The notes: a model not told the origin generated them from the letters alone. Numbered from the stretch's first letter, positions 1 through 10,105 are shown. The stretch is DNA of 64,000 nt from Chitinophagaceae bacterium (GCA_016720745.1 JADKKA010000018.1:1-64000), one strand, 5' to 3'. Made by a program: numbers and translations.

Positions 1-799
1 TCTTCCTTTGGCATAAGCGCGGGCAACCTCAACCGGACTGAGCCATGTTCCGAGGAAATCGGCACTGAGGCTCACGATTACTTTTGCTGTATCAAATTTG
101 TAAGACGGCAATCTCTTTCCGAATCCTGAAGCTTCATTGGCCAGCAGCATACCGCTGTATGAAACGGCATCGTACTGAACATGCTTCAGACCGGGGAATT
201 TGCTGATAATATCTTTGGTAGAGGGGGAAACAACGGTAGAAGTGAGTAATACGACAGAACCACCGGCTGCTTTCATGGCATCACCTACCAGTTTGTCGAA
301 TTGTTCGAATGTAGGTACTTCCTCAAATTTCTCCTTTGCCTTTGTGCAGGGGAAAACGGGTAATGGTACATATCATATAAGTCAAGAACAGAAGCCTGTG
401 GGCAGAAGTACCACCACCAGTGGCAGCATATAATTCATTACCTCAATCTTGATCGGACGACCATCTCTTCCCTTGGCAACAACAGGAACGATATCTCCAT
501 CCTGTACATAGGTAGTGGCATAGTATTTTGCCACACTGGGAACCAGGTTTTCCGGTTTGTTGGCATAAGGAATAGCCTTTCTTACCGGAACCTTACAGCT
601 GGCTGCAATGGTAGCCGCAGCGGTACTGAATCCAAGGTATTTCAGGAAGTCGCGGCGGGGACTTTTTGCATCGATCAGACCCTTATCATCAAAGCCCTCA
701 AAAAAGGCAGTTCTTCCTGGAACTCATCTTTGGTGAGTTTGTGCAGGTTCTCCGGATCGTTTACTTGCGAAATTTTTGCCAGTATTTATTTTGGCTCAT
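1..799 (-). CDS. actB: Alternative complex III subunit B (molybdopterin oxidoreductase-like, TAT-exported), N-terminal part
   Basis: Reconstructed reading begins MSQNKYWQ at 799 and contains SPRRDFLKYLGFSTAAA, the TAT-type signal typical of the Bacteroidota quinol:cytochrome c oxidoreductase Fe-S/molybdopterin-like subunit. It is followed by VPVRKAIPYANKPENLVP and YYATTYVQDGDIVPVVAKG, both characteristic of this family. The gene continues past the left edge. ActB would relay electrons from the quinol-oxidising membrane subunits toward cytochrome c on the periplasmic side. It lies downstream of actA in the same direction, the usual operon order. Only about 260 codons are present and the frame is broken at least four times: a T-run near 773-777, an A-run near 700-705, a C-run near 441-443, and near 350-390. 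Each is a single-base change at or near a homopolymer and each is easily repaired, so I regard them as sequence errors. Family call is firm; exact protein sequence is not. Confidence 0.82.
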
Positions 800-825
800 A
801 GACTTTCAAATGTGATAATCAGAGA

Positions 826-995
826 GTGTGGAAATGTGAAGATGTGGAAATGTGAAAATGCGTTTCCGCTTATTTAATTATTTCCTCATACCCATATCCC
901 TTCTCATAATTATCTTTTTATTAAATCATTTTATAATCCTCTTTGAAATTTGTACCCCCATTTCCACATTCTCACATCTCCACATTCTCACATTT
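826..995. repeat. Intergenic inverted repeat made of tandem 12-base words
   Basis: Between actA and actB, two copies of the word gtggaaatgtga sit at about 829-856. The far side (about 959-995) holds the complementary words (cattctcacatctccacatt...), so the two arms form an imperfect inverted repeat of roughly 35 bases around an AT-rich centre. The arm at 959-995 reaches the reconstructed actA stop codon (994-996). No ORF here looks real. Confidence 0.6.
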
Positions 996-2265
996 AATAG
1001 TGACATTTCTGACACTCCAATCCTCCGATATCTACCTACGGTCACACTATCCATTTTACCTTTCTTGATATCATTATGGAATTTCTCGTAAATGCTGTAG
1101 AACTGGTTACCGGTGCTGTCGGTATAGTTGAAATTCACCTTGGTTTGGCGGTGACAGTTCACGCACCAGCCCATGCTGAGTTCGCTCACTTGTTTTACTT
1201 CATCCATGGCGGTGATTTCACCGTGACAGGTCTGGCATTGCACTTTACCGGCCCTAACGTGCTGGGAGTGGCTAAAGTAAACGTGGTCAGGCAGGTTGTG
1301 GATTTTCACCCATTCAACGGGTTTAGCCTTGGCAGGATCCCATTTAGCCGCATTATTCGGGTCAAATCCGGCATATTGGTACAATTTGGCGATTTCAGTG
1401 GTACCATCCACTTCTTTACCATCTTCATGGTAGAGTTTGGGTCCTTTCTCATAAGTCTGGATGGCTTTGTGGCAGTTCATACAAATATTCACAGAAGGAA
1501 TAGCGGCATGTTTACTGTCCCAGGAAGAACCATGACAATATAAACAGCTGATCTGGTTGAGACCGGCATGTACTTTATGCGAATAATAGATGGGTTGCAA
1601 AGGCTGGTAGTCTTTCTGACGGCCCAGTCCGATTGCGCCCTTGGTTACATAAAAACCGCCGACCACAAAGAAGAGGAGGGCCAGTATGGCGATATATACT
1701 TTATTACGGTAGAAAGGCACGGGTTCGGGGCGGAGAATCCCTTCTGCATCATCGCTCATTTTCTTCAGGTTGCTATTTACCTGCATGAGAATCAATGCGA
1801 TAACTGCCAGAATCAGAGAAATAATTCCGAAAATCAGTGCGTTTTTGCTAGTTGGCTGTCCTCCTCCGCCTCCGTCACCACCATTCTCTTTAGGAGGTGG
1901 CGGTTTCGCGGCATCATTAATATAGGCCACGATATCATCCACATCTTTCAGCTTGATGTCGGGGAAACCAAGCATCATACTCCCGTATTCGGCTTTCAAA
2001 CCCTGGGTGTAGGGATCGGTTGCCATATATCCCGCCGGGTTATTAACCATTTCAGGAGTTCATTATGGTCTGCCCATTTGTGGCGGCTTTCCAGTCCGGC
2101 CAATCCCAGGCCGGTCAGCTTTTTATTAATTGCATGGCTCTGGCACATTTTGCCATGAACAATGTTTGCCGGCGTGCGATATCGCCAGCCCAAACATTCA
2201 TTCCAAAAGCAATAAAAAGAAAACACTAAGGTCAGTCGCCGTCCGGATGGTTTACAAGGAATCAT
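994..2265 (-). CDS. actA: Alternative complex III multihaem cytochrome c subunit A
   Basis: Exported multihaem cytochrome that accepts electrons in alternative complex III (quinol to cytochrome c). Four intact haem sites are readable (CLYCH, CMNCH, CQTCH, CVNCH). A fifth, CQKCH, appears at the C-terminus once a one-base shift near 1035 is corrected, giving the end GGLECQKCHY and a stop at 994-996. A sixth site is reconstructed in an N-terminal single-haem domain (TLFMAKCARCH, followed by AINKKLTG) after repairing indels near 2046, 2138 and 2205. A signal peptide (about MIPCKPSGRRLTL then a Leu/Phe-rich stretch) begins at 2265. Two hydrophobic segments separate the mono-haem part from the multihaem part: ALIFGIISLILAVIALIL and VYIAILALLFFVVGGFYV. 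A Gly/Pro-rich linker precedes the first. Family call strong; N-terminal 80 residues depend on frame repair. Confidence 0.85.
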
Positions 2266-2525
2266 AGAAGAAGTTGATTCTTAAAATTGTGGATAAAATC
2301 CATTAACCAGCCGCAAAAAGTAAGTCAGGAACACTATAAAAAACACAAAGGCTTTCTTTTTTTGATCCGCTACCAGCTTGCGTTTCAGCGGATTTGATGC
2401 GTGTTAATCCTTAGCCTTCCACCTGTTTGTCATAAACTGGTAAAGCCTGTCAATTTCTTCAACGAAAAGAAAGGAAATGCATTGGGGTGACCATTTTTTC
2501 TGACTTTTGCGGCCATTCATCGCCC
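2266..2525. other. Divergent intergenic region, no gene seen
   Basis: This 260-base spacer separates actA (minus) from the DUF6787 gene (plus). Short ORFs on either strand here have no recognisable family or ribosome-binding context. Promoters for both directions must lie here. On the minus strand a TTACTTTTTG stretch resembles the Bacteroidota -7 box TAnnTTTG with one extra base, but I cannot place it with confidence. Confidence 0.4.
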
Positions 2526-2814
2526 ATGTTTGAAGGATTACAAAAAAATGGAAGGTCAGCGGCTGGCAACTGGCCCTGATCCTCTGCACTTTCGCTATTG
2601 GCGGCAGCCTGACCGGTTTGTGGGGAAAAAGATCATGAACGCTTTGTCGATCCAGCAGGATTGGCTTTGGGCGATCTGTTATTTCCTGCTCATTACCCTG
2701 CTTTGGCCCCTGGCTGTGTTGCTGATCAGTATCCCTTTTGGCCAGTTTCGTTTTTTCAGCAGGTATATCCGGAAGATCGGAGCCAAGATAGGAGTCGGGA
2801 GGAGGGAGTCTTGA
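2526..2814 (+). CDS. DUF6787 family small membrane protein
   Basis: Reconstructed protein MFEGLQKKWKVSGWQLALIL followed by CTFAIGGSLTGF, KKIMNALSIQQDWLW, then a hydrophobic stretch and WPLAVLLISIPFGQFRFFSR. This is the typical sequence of a roughly 95-residue Bacteroidota membrane protein family (DUF6787) with two membrane helices; its function is unknown. Two one-base deletions have to be repaired, in the A-run 2542-2548 and in the T-run 2617-2619. The start ATG at 2526 is chosen because the repaired frame gives the family N-terminus. The end runs into the GAGTC-rich repeat, so the last few residues and the TGA at 2812 may not be the ancestral end. Confidence 0.7.
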
Positions 2815-2862
2815 GTCGAGAGGCTTGAGTCAAGAGTCGAGAGTAATGAGCCGTGAGCATAG
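2791..2862. repeat. Low-complexity GAGTC word repeat
   Basis: The words ggagtc, cttgagtc, gagaggcttgagtc and aagagtcgagag follow each other. They form overlapping direct and partly inverted repeats at the 3' end of the DUF6787 gene and before purN. This is the second intergenic spacer in the window filled by a short locally repeated word. Confidence 0.5.
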
Positions 2863-2892
2863 GGATGGGAGGTTGAACTATTAAATATCGTT

Positions 2893-3495
2893 ATGACCAG
2901 GATCGCCATATTTGCCTCGGGTGCCGGCAGCAATGCACAAAAAATCATTGATCATTTCCGTGAATTCAGACCGGATCAATGTTTCGCTGGTGGTTTGTAA
3001 TAAACCCGGAGCTGGCGTATTACAAATTGCCGCTAAGGAGGAAATTCCTTCCCTGGTTATTGAGAAAAGAAAAGTTTTCCGGGGCAATGCCTATACGGAT
3101 GAATTGCAGGAGGCAGGCATCGATTTCATTATACTGGCTGGTTTTCTCTGAAAATTCCCGCAGCCCTGATCCGCGCTTATCCTGGTAAAATCATCAATAT
3201 TCATCCGGCGCTTTTACCGGCATATGGCGGCAAGGGGATGTATGGTCATCATGTTCATCAGGCCGTGATTGACCATCAGGAAAAGGAAAGCGGGATCACG
3301 ATTCATTATGTAGATGAACAATATGATCATGGTGATATCATCTTTCAGGCCAAATGTCCCGTGCTGGAATCAGATACAGCAGATTCTTTGGCCGGTCGCA
3401 TCCACCAACTCGAACACCAGCATTACCCGGCTGTGATTGAGCAATTATTACAATCTCCACCTGAGGTTAACGGGAACCAAATACCTAATTCCTAA
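2893..3495 (+). CDS. purN: Phosphoribosylglycinamide formyltransferase
   Basis: Transfers a formyl group from 10-formyl-tetrahydrofolate to GAR, the third step of purine synthesis, in the cytoplasm. The start MTRIAIFASGAGSNAQKII carries the phosphate-binding GSGSN-like motif. IINIHPALLPAYGGKGMYG contains the catalytic Asn and His, and GITIHYVDEQYDHGDII contains the catalytic Asp region. Length about 200 residues is normal. Two single-base deletions split it, near 2970 and near 3149 (GGT TTT CTC CTG after repair). The same frame resumes to the TAA at 3493-3495. All catalytic motifs survive, so this is most likely a functional gene with sequencing errors. Confidence 0.88.
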
Positions 3496-3539
3496 TACCA
3501 TTCCCGTATTAACCAACTCTTTGCAATTTCTTTTGTTAC

Positions 3540-4310
3540 TTGCCGGTTCAATTGAGGCTCCGATCAACCATACTACTGCTGCTTGGCTTCTTCCTGTTCA
3601 ATACTGACCTGGATGCGCAGTTATATAAAGTAAGGGGAACGGTTTACGACAGTTCGCAGCATTATCCGCTGGAAGCCGTGAGTGTGATCAGTACTTCGGG
3701 CCGGGGAACGGTCACCAATAGTGAGGGTGTTTATGAAATAGATGTATTGGCCACCGATTCGATCTTTTTCAGTTACCTGGGCAAGCCCACCATGAAATTT
3801 CCGATTGCAACGATTCAGAATATCCTTCAGTTCAATATTTCATTGCATGTATCAATTCCGACTTTAAAAGAAGTAAAGATCAGACCCCGTAATTACAGGC
3901 AGGATTCGATACAGAACCGGGAGGATTATGCCAAAGTTTTCAATTATCAGAAACCCAAACTAAAAACCGTTACCCCGCAATATGGGGCCGGGGTGGGTTT
4001 TGATCTGGATGAAATCGTGAACATGTTCCGTTTTAAACGCAACCGGAGTATTGCCAATTTTCAGAAAAGATTATTACAGCAGGAAGAAGATAAATTTATT
4101 GACTACCGTTTCAGCAAATCACTGGTTCGCCGGCTTACCCTGCTGACCGGAAACGAACTGGACAGTTTTATGCGTTTGTACCGCCCTTCTTATACATTTA
4201 CCAAATTCGCCAACGATTACGATTTTCAGGCCTATATCAAACAGGCGCATCTCCGTTATGAAAACGGTCTCCCCCCGCTTCCCTTTATAAAGATTGAAGA
4301 AGAGGACTAA
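3540..4310 (+). CDS. Exported protein with carboxypeptidase-regulatory-like domain
   Basis: A signal peptide (STILLLLGFFLFNTDLDAQ) is followed by a CarboxypepD_reg-like beta-sandwich: YKVRGTVYDSSQHYPLEAVS, then TNSEGVYEIDVLATDSIFFS. The rest is a charged C-terminal region with no catalytic motif I recognise. Such proteins are common in the Bacteroidota envelope; function unknown. No ATG gives a full signal peptide; the frame opens with TTG at 3540, so either a TTG start is used or an upstream indel hides the ATG. The next gene begins 100 bases downstream. Confidence 0.7.
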   Translation: MPVQLRLRSTILLLLGFFLFNTDLDAQLYKVRGTVYDSSQHYPLEAVSVISTSGRGTVTNSEGVYEIDVLATDSIFFSYLGKPTMKFPIATIQNILQFNISLHVSIPTLKEVKIRPRNYRQDSIQNREDYAKVFNYQKPKLKTVTPQYGAGVGFDLDEIVNMFRFKRNRSIANFQKRLLQQEEDKFIDYRFSKSLVRRLTLLTGNELDSFMRLYRPSYTFTKFANDYDFQAYIKQAHLRYENGLPPLPFIKIEEED

Positions 4311-4410
4311 TCCTGCGGGCTTCAATTCAAAAAATAAGGCTAAATTACTGCACATTATTTCGCGCCCTGCGGACAACTCATTTTTTCTGCTAACCACCAA
4401 ACCAACAAGT

Positions 4411-5936
4411 ATGAAAAGAAGCTTGATTGTCCTGCTATGTATTTTATTTTTTAGCCAGATCAAGGCACAAACCGATTCCCTTCCCGGATTTATTAAAGAC
4501 AGTCTGGATACTTACGTCAACCGCGCTTTGCAGCAATGGCAGATCCCGGGAGCGGCGGTCTGTGTAGTTAAAAACGGCAAAGTAGTTGTGATGAAGGGTT
4601 ATGGTGTGCGCGAAGCCGGTAGTAACAATGCAGTGGACGAAAACACTTTGTTCATGATTGGCAGCAACAGCAAGGCATTTACTGCTACTGCTATGGCCAT
4701 GCTGGATGCAGAGAAAAAATTATCGCTGGATGATAAGGTACAAAAATGGCTGCCTTCTTTTAAACTCAATGATCCCTGGGTGACCAAAGAAACCAATCTG
4801 CGTGACTTGCTTTGTCACCGGTTAGGTTTTGAAACCTTCCAGGGAGATTTCATGTATTTTGATTCTGATTTAAGTGCTGCCGAAGTATTTGAGCGTTTTG
4901 CCAAGGTAAAACCCATGTATGGTTTTCGCAGTAAATGGGGCTATACCAATGCAGCATTTGGGGTGGCTGGTGAAGTTATTCATCAGGTCAGTGGTAAACC
5001 CTGGGGCGATTTTATCAGAGAAAGAATATTTCAGCCATTGGGCATGAATAATAGTCTGGCCCTTTCCAAAGACATTCACAACGCTTCAAATAAAGCCAGT
5101 GCTCATACGGTGGTAATGGGTGAGCTCCGCAAGATCTCATATGGCAATATTGACAATATCGCTCCGGCCGGCAGCATTTCTTCTTCTGTACAGGATATGA
5201 GTAAATGGGTGATGGCCCTGCTGGATAATGGAAAACTGAATGGTAAAGAAATCATTCCAGCCGCAGCGATTCAGCAAACCCGTGTACCTCATTCAATCCT
5301 GGGCAATGGCGGGCATATGTTTAATAAAGCGCATTTTTCACTATACGGATTGGGCTGGTTCATGGAAGAATATGCAGGTCGCAAAATTGTACGCACACAA
5401 TTGGTGTAAACGGCTTTGTTACCAGTGTTTGTCTGATTCCGGAAGAAAAGCTGGGTATCGTGGTATTAACCAATACCGATGCGAATAATTTTTATGAGGC
5501 CCTGCGAAATGAAATACAGGATGCCTACCTGCGTTTACCTTATCGCAATTACAGCCAGGTATTTCTGCAATATATGCAGGCAGATGAGAAAGAAAAAAGC
5601 AGTCAGTATAAAGCCATCCGCGACAGCATTGCCCTGAATCCCAAAACAAGTTTACCACTTACCGCCTATGCCGGTGAGTATGAGCATTCCATTTATGGTA
5701 AAATGAATATGACGGTTGAAGCGGGTAAACTGATCATGCGCTTTGAACATCACAAAGGCCGCTATGGGACGCTGGAACCACTGGGCGGGAACCGCTTCTT
5801 CTGCACTTACAGTGATCCATTGTATGGCATGAAGAAACTGGAATTTGTGACCGCAGACAATAAAGTAAAATCCATTACGGTGAGAGTGGCCGATTTTGTG
5901 GAGTTTACTCCATATGAATTCATCAAAATAAAATAA
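4411..5936 (+). CDS. Serine hydrolase (beta-lactamase / D-aminopeptidase-like) with C-terminal DUF3471-like domain
   Basis: The signal peptide MKRSLIVLLCILFFSQIKAQ is followed by a class C beta-lactamase-like fold. The SxxK nucleophile/base motif is in MIGSNSKAFTATA. The Tyr motif YTN is in WGYTNAAFGVAGE. The third motif is HTIGVNGF, restored after a frameshift near 5393, where one C is missing in tacgcacac. The C-terminal 100 residues (YAGEYEHSIYGKMNMTV...) resemble the DUF3471 domain common behind this fold. Likely a periplasmic hydrolase of peptides, D-amino-acid amides or esters; the substrate cannot be told. ATG 4411 starts the signal peptide. The dipeptidase gene follows 4 bases after the stop, suggesting an operon. 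Confidence 0.85.
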
Positions 5937-5940
5937 GAAC

Positions 5941-7143
5941 ATGTTTCAACGGCGGCTTTTTTTAGCAATCACGGGTATTGTGTTTGCGCTTGGTATCCAT
6001 GCCCAGCAGGGTAAAAAAATTCATTTCGGTTCAATCCTGATCGACACCCACAATGATATCCCCAGTACGGCCATTGATGAAGGGGTGAGTTTTGATCAGT
6101 CGCTCAAAAACAAAACCCATTCCGATTTACAAAGAATGCTGGCCGGAGGTGTGGATGCGCAGTTTTTTTCTATCTGGTGTGATGGCAATAAAAAAAATCC
6201 GAATGCCTGGGCCTGGCGGGAGATTGATACGGTAAAAGCATGGGCAAGTCGAAACCCCCAAAAGATGGTGATGGCAACTTCGGTGAAAGAAATCAGGAAA
6301 GCCTCCCGTCGCGGTCAGCTGGCCAGTCTGCTCGGTGTGGAGGGCGGACATATGATCGAAGATGATATGGGTAAGCTGATTGAATTGCACAAGGGCGGTG
6401 TTCGTTATATGACCCTGACCTGGAATAATTCAACATCCTGGGCGACCTCAGCATTGGATGAGACCTCCCCCAACCCCTCCGAAGGAGGGGCTCTAACTGC
6501 ACAAAGAAAAAAAGGATTGACTGAATTCGGGCAAGAGGTGGTAAAGATGATGAACCAGTTAGGCATGCTGGTGGATCTGAGTCATGTGGGTGAACAGACT
6601 TTCTGGGATGTGATGAAGATTGTAACCAAACCCGTGCTGGTATCGCATAGTTGTGTATATACTTTATGTCCGCATCGCCGCAACTTAAAGGATGAACAAA
6701 TAAAGGCCATTGCCAAAAACGGAGGAGTGATCCATCTGAATTTTTACAGTGGATTTGTGGATCCGGCTTTTGAAGCCAGAAGCGATGCTTTTACAGCCAA
6801 GCATAAAACAGAAATGGATTCTCTGCTGAAAGTTAATCCGGAGCCCTATTTCATGGAGGTGTATTTATTTAATAAATACCCGGAGGAGGTGAAGGCCTTG
6901 CGCCCGCCAATGAGCATGTTACTCGATCATCTGGATTATATCGTAAAAATTGCGGGGGTTGATCATGTGGGCCTGGGCAGTGATTTTGACGGGGTGAATT
7001 CATTACCCGAGGGATTGAATGGGGTGGAGGACTTTCCAAAAATCACGGATGAGCTGATCAAAAGAGGTTATTCCAAAAAAGAAATACAGAAAATTCTGGG
7101 TGGCAACCTGCTAAGGGTAATGGCCGCCAATGAAAAAAAATAA
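5941..7143 (+). CDS. Membrane dipeptidase, M19 family (exported)
   Basis: Zinc dipeptidase of the renal dipeptidase family, cleaving dipeptides often with a D-residue at the C-terminal side. A signal peptide (FLAITGIVFALGIHAQ) precedes the metal ligands: DTHND, GVEGGH, DLSHVGE, LVSHSCV and GSDFDGV, the full M19 set. The protein is uninterrupted. It contains a peculiar insertion, TSPNPSEGGALTAQ, just before GLTEFGQEVVKMMN. This is a palindromic repeat translated in frame (see separate entry). The gene follows the serine hydrolase by 4 bases and precedes the amidohydrolase with overlapping or abutting starts, consistent with one peptide-degradation operon. Confidence 0.92.
   Translation: MFQRRLFLAITGIVFALGIHAQQGKKIHFGSILIDTHNDIPSTAIDEGVSFDQSLKNKTHSDLQRMLAGGVDAQFFSIWCDGNKKNPNAWAWREIDTVKAWASRNPQKMVMATSVKEIRKASRRGQLASLLGVEGGHMIEDDMGKLIELHKGGVRYMTLTWNNSTSWATSALDETSPNPSEGGALTAQRKKGLTEFGQEVVKMMNQLGMLVDLSHVGEQTFWDVMKIVTKPVLVSHSCVYTLCPHRRNLKDEQIKAIAKNGGVIHLNFYSGFVDPAFEARSDAFTAKHKTEMDSLLKVNPEPYFMEVYLFNKYPEEVKALRPPMSMLLDHLDYIVKIAGVDHVGLGSDFDGVNSLPEGLNGVEDFPKITDELIKRGYSKKEIQKILGGNLLRVMAANEKK
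6464..6497. repeat. Palindromic CCTCC/GGAGG repeat inserted in frame in the dipeptidase gene
   Basis: CCCCTCC (6474-6480), GAA loop, GGAGGGG (6484-6490) form a perfect 7-bp hairpin within cctcccccaacccctcc...ggaggggctc. The translation SPNPSEGG is a peptide I recognise as a frequent product of an intergenic Bacteroidota repeat. Here it lies inside a conserved enzyme without breaking the frame. Confidence 0.75.
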
Positions 7144-7144
7144 G

Positions 7145-8498
7145 ATGAAACTACAGGAGCCTGCTTTTCCCTTGTCCTTTACCAGCCACTTAAAACTATG
7201 GCTACTATTAGGCATTGGACTACTTCAACTTCATTCCGCGAAAAGCCAGTTCTCTCCGGGGCTGGTGGCTTTAAAGGATGTACAGGTAATTGATGTTCAA
7301 AATGGAAAATTGCTGGAACATTATACCGTGCTTATCCGTGGCAGCCGCATTGATGCAATAGGGCCCATTAACTCAATCCCGATTCCCGATTCCGCGATGC
7401 AGATATCCTGTACTGGCCAATACCTGATACCCGGACTAATAGATGCGCATGTTCATTTACTATCTGATGTTTCCGGAACTGATACCCGGGCCCATGCAGA
7501 AAAAGATAGCAGGGCCATGTTACTGAGTGGTATCACTTCGGTCCGGGATATGGCAGGCGACGGCAGGGCCCTGAGCAGTTTGACCCGGGATGCATTATTA
7601 AATGAGATTATTTCTCCAGATATTTACTATGCTGCTCTGTTTGCCGGTCCCGGATTTTTTAAAGATCCCAGGACGCACCAGGCTTCAGCAGGGGGAGTAC
7701 CCGGACAAATGTTTTACATGCGGGCTGTTACAGATTCAACAGATTTACCGGTTGCCGTTGCCGAATCGAAGGGAACTGGCGCCACTGCTATAAAACTGTA
7801 TGCTCAAATTAGCGGGAGTTTGGCCAGAAAGCTGACAACAGCAGCTCACCAGCAGGGATTGAAAGTCTGGAGCCATTTTGAATTAACTCAGTCTTCCCCA
7901 ATAGAAACAGTATCTGCGGGTGTGGATGTAGTATCTCATGCATCGATGATTGCCAAATGGAGACCCGACAGAAAAGACAGTATTCCGCTGGAATGGCGGA
8001 GTGGAGAACGGGATAGTGTATTCTGGGACCGTCAGTTTGCCCAACTGCCGGTGAAGGGTTATGTCGAGGCCATGAAAAAAAATAATACCATACTGGATGC
8101 CACCCTGCTGATTGAAAAAGAATTCATGAATAATCCGGCGTTAAGCCCCTATGCCAGGGCTGCATATACAGCCCGTTATGAAATTGGCCGGAGATTCACC
8201 AAACTCGCCCTGGATAATGGCATTCCGGTCTGCACCGGAACGGATGTGGATGAAAACAGATTTGTACAAAGAGAAATGAAAGTATTGGTGACAGATGCCG
8301 GCTTCACTCCTTACAGGCGATCCGGGCTGCCACCCTGCATGGCGCTATGGCCATCGGTATTGAAAAGCATACCGGCAGCATTGAAAAAGGGAAGGATGCT
8401 GATCTTGTATTGCTGAGTGCGAATCCGCTGCAAAATATCAATCATATTGACCAGGTAAAATTAGTAATCAAAAAGGAAGGCTTTATAACTCGCGCTAA
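7145..8498 (+). CDS. Exported metal-dependent amidohydrolase (imidazolonepropionase/prolidase-like)
   Basis: An N-terminal signal sequence (LWLLLGIGLLQLHSAKSQ) precedes an amidohydrolase-superfamily enzyme. Metal ligands are visible as HVHL in LIDAHVHLLSD, Lys in ATAIKLYAQ, His in VWSHFE and VSHASM, and Asp in CTGTDVDE. A one-base deletion near 8311 (TTA should be TTTA) breaks the frame. After repair the sequence continues QAIRAATLHGAMAIGIEK and GSIEKGKDADLVLLSANP, the usual C-terminus. The exact end is uncertain: as written the frame runs into the next gene, but a TAA at 8496-8498 would be used after one more single-base correction. ATG 7145 is preferred over 7130, which lies inside the dipeptidase. 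Substrate unknown, probably an N-acyl or cyclic peptide. Confidence 0.83.
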
Positions 8499-8499
8499 A

Positions 8500-9239
8500 A
8501 TGGAAGTACACCACCACGCCCATTCCCATGGCAAAAAACCTGGAAGGCCTATTTCTGGGAATTTCTGATGCTTTTTCTGGCCGTTTTCTGTGGTTTCCTG
8601 GCTGAATACCAGCTGGAGCATAAAATTGAAAAGGACCGGGAGAGAAAATACATCCACACTTTTATAGAGGACCTGAAAACAGATACGGCTAATATCCACC
8701 GGGTATTACTGTTCCGAAAACAAAAAAGTGAAAGGATGGATTCGCTGATGCTGTTCCTGAGCAGTGGTCAGACTAAAGGACATGAAAATGATTTATACTT
8801 TTTTGGCAGAACATTGATCCGTACTGCCCGTTTCATCAGCAATGACCGGACGATCACACAATTAAAAAATTCGGGCTCACTCCGTTTAATCAGGAATGAG
8901 CAGGCGGCAGACAGTATGATGAGCTACCAGCAACTGGTGGAGACGATATACATGAATCAGGAAGATGACCGGATTGAAAGAAGGGCTTCTGACCCTTACT
9001 TATCAAAAATCTTCAACCCCTATGTATTCGATAAAATGGTCAACCTCGTGGGGGTTGACCGACCCACTGATAATCCGCCTTTACGTTCCTATGATCCGGC
9101 CACTCATCAGGATCTGGCATTTTATGTACACCAGTTGAAGGGGAGCAATTTTATACTGCAAAGCAGACTGGTGCAACTGGAGCAAAAAGCAATCAATCTG
9201 ATTAATTTATTAAGAAAAGAATACCGGATAAAAGATTAA
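8500..9239 (+). CDS. His-rich single-pass membrane protein, tandem paralogue 1 of 4
   Basis: First of four consecutive homologues. It begins MEVHHHAHSHGKK; after restoring one A in the run 8533-8538 it reads TWKAYFWEFLMLFLAVFCGF, LAEYQLEHKIEKDRERKY. So a His-rich N-terminal tip is followed by an aromatic-flanked membrane helix and a soluble alpha-helical domain of about 200 residues. A motif shared with the other copies is TITQLKNSGSLRLIRNEQ..SMMSYQQL. The layout (short N-terminus, helix, then a domain with L-K-S-G-x-L-R-x-I-K-N) resembles DUF6090-type Bacteroidota proteins, but the link is only by eye. Function unknown. Stop and next start are 3 bases apart, so the copies are co-transcribed. 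Confidence 0.72.
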
Positions 9240-9242
9240 GCA

Positions 9243-10028
9243 ATGGAAGTACACCATCACTCTCATACTGCCCGCAAGAAATGGACCCATTATTTCTGGG
9301 AGTTCCTGATGTTGTTCTTGGCTGTGTTCTGCGGTTTTTTAGCAGAGTATCAACTGGAGCATAAAATTGAAAAAGAAAGAGCCAGAAAGTATATGTATGA
9401 TATGATCGAAAACCTGAAGTATGACACTACCCGCTATAACCGGAACCTAGCGGTCAATGAAGCCCATGGCAAACAACTGGATACCTTTAGAGCAGAAATC
9501 AGTCTGGCGATCAAAGGTCAGATTAACGGGAACCGGTTGTATGAATTATGGCTCAAGTGTGGCAATTTTAATACTGTTGTATTCAACAGGGTTGCCATCA
9601 CACAATTAAAAAGTTCCGGAAGCTTTCGCCTGATCAAAAATGATTCACTGGCATCCTCCATCAGTGATTATTATGAACGTAAAATCTCAGCCTGCGAAGA
9701 ACAGGAAGAAAAACTCAGACGGTCAAATGAACGGTTCACCATTTCAAGCGCCCGTTTCTTTTTCTACGAACCTTTCGATCATTTACTTTCAAAAGAAACC
9801 AATTTCAATGAGTTGACATCGGATTTCATTTTGCGTGAAAATGAAAATGTATTTAAAAGTCAGGCCCTGACGCTTTTAAACAGCAATCCTGCAGACCTGA
9901 AACAGTACTACAACGACGTCGCTATGAAAGAATATACCATGAAAGTATACAATGCATTTTTGCGCTGGGCCAGGGAAACGGCCTTAAAACTGATGCAGGA
10001 CATAGAAAATGAATACCATTTTAAGTAA
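9243..10028 (+). CDS. His-rich single-pass membrane protein, tandem paralogue 2 of 4
   Basis: Intact copy of 261 residues: MEVHHHSHTARKKWTHYFWE, then FLMLFLAVFCGFLAEYQLEH (membrane helix about residues 18-37), then a charged helical domain. The diagnostic motif is ITQLKSSGSFRLIKNDSL followed by ISDYYERK. The helix and the stretch before it are almost identical to the neighbouring copies, while the distal domain is diverged. This suggests that the N-terminal membrane segment is under strong constraint or gene conversion. No enzyme motif is visible. The His cluster could bind metal; this is speculation. Confidence 0.8.
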   Translation: MEVHHHSHTARKKWTHYFWEFLMLFLAVFCGFLAEYQLEHKIEKERARKYMYDMIENLKYDTTRYNRNLAVNEAHGKQLDTFRAEISLAIKGQINGNRLYELWLKCGNFNTVVFNRVAITQLKSSGSFRLIKNDSLASSISDYYERKISACEEQEEKLRRSNERFTISSARFFFYEPFDHLLSKETNFNELTSDFILRENENVFKSQALTLLNSNPADLKQYYNDVAMKEYTMKVYNAFLRWARETALKLMQDIENEYHFK

Positions 10029-10105
10029 AGTCTGTTCTGGAGCAAATAAATAACAAATATCCCCCGACTGACATTCTCAACATTTAACATACAACATAAT
10101 AATAA

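Noticed and set aside
2404..2589. Minus-strand 61-codon ORF between actA and the DUF6787 gene
   Set aside because: Overlaps the repaired DUF6787 start, with no protein-like features.
8347..8568. Possible natural fusion of the amidohydrolase to the first His-rich membrane protein
   Set aside because: The frames join only because of nearby single-base errors. A TAA directly before the ATG (8496-8498) and the separate start in the three other copies argue for two genes.
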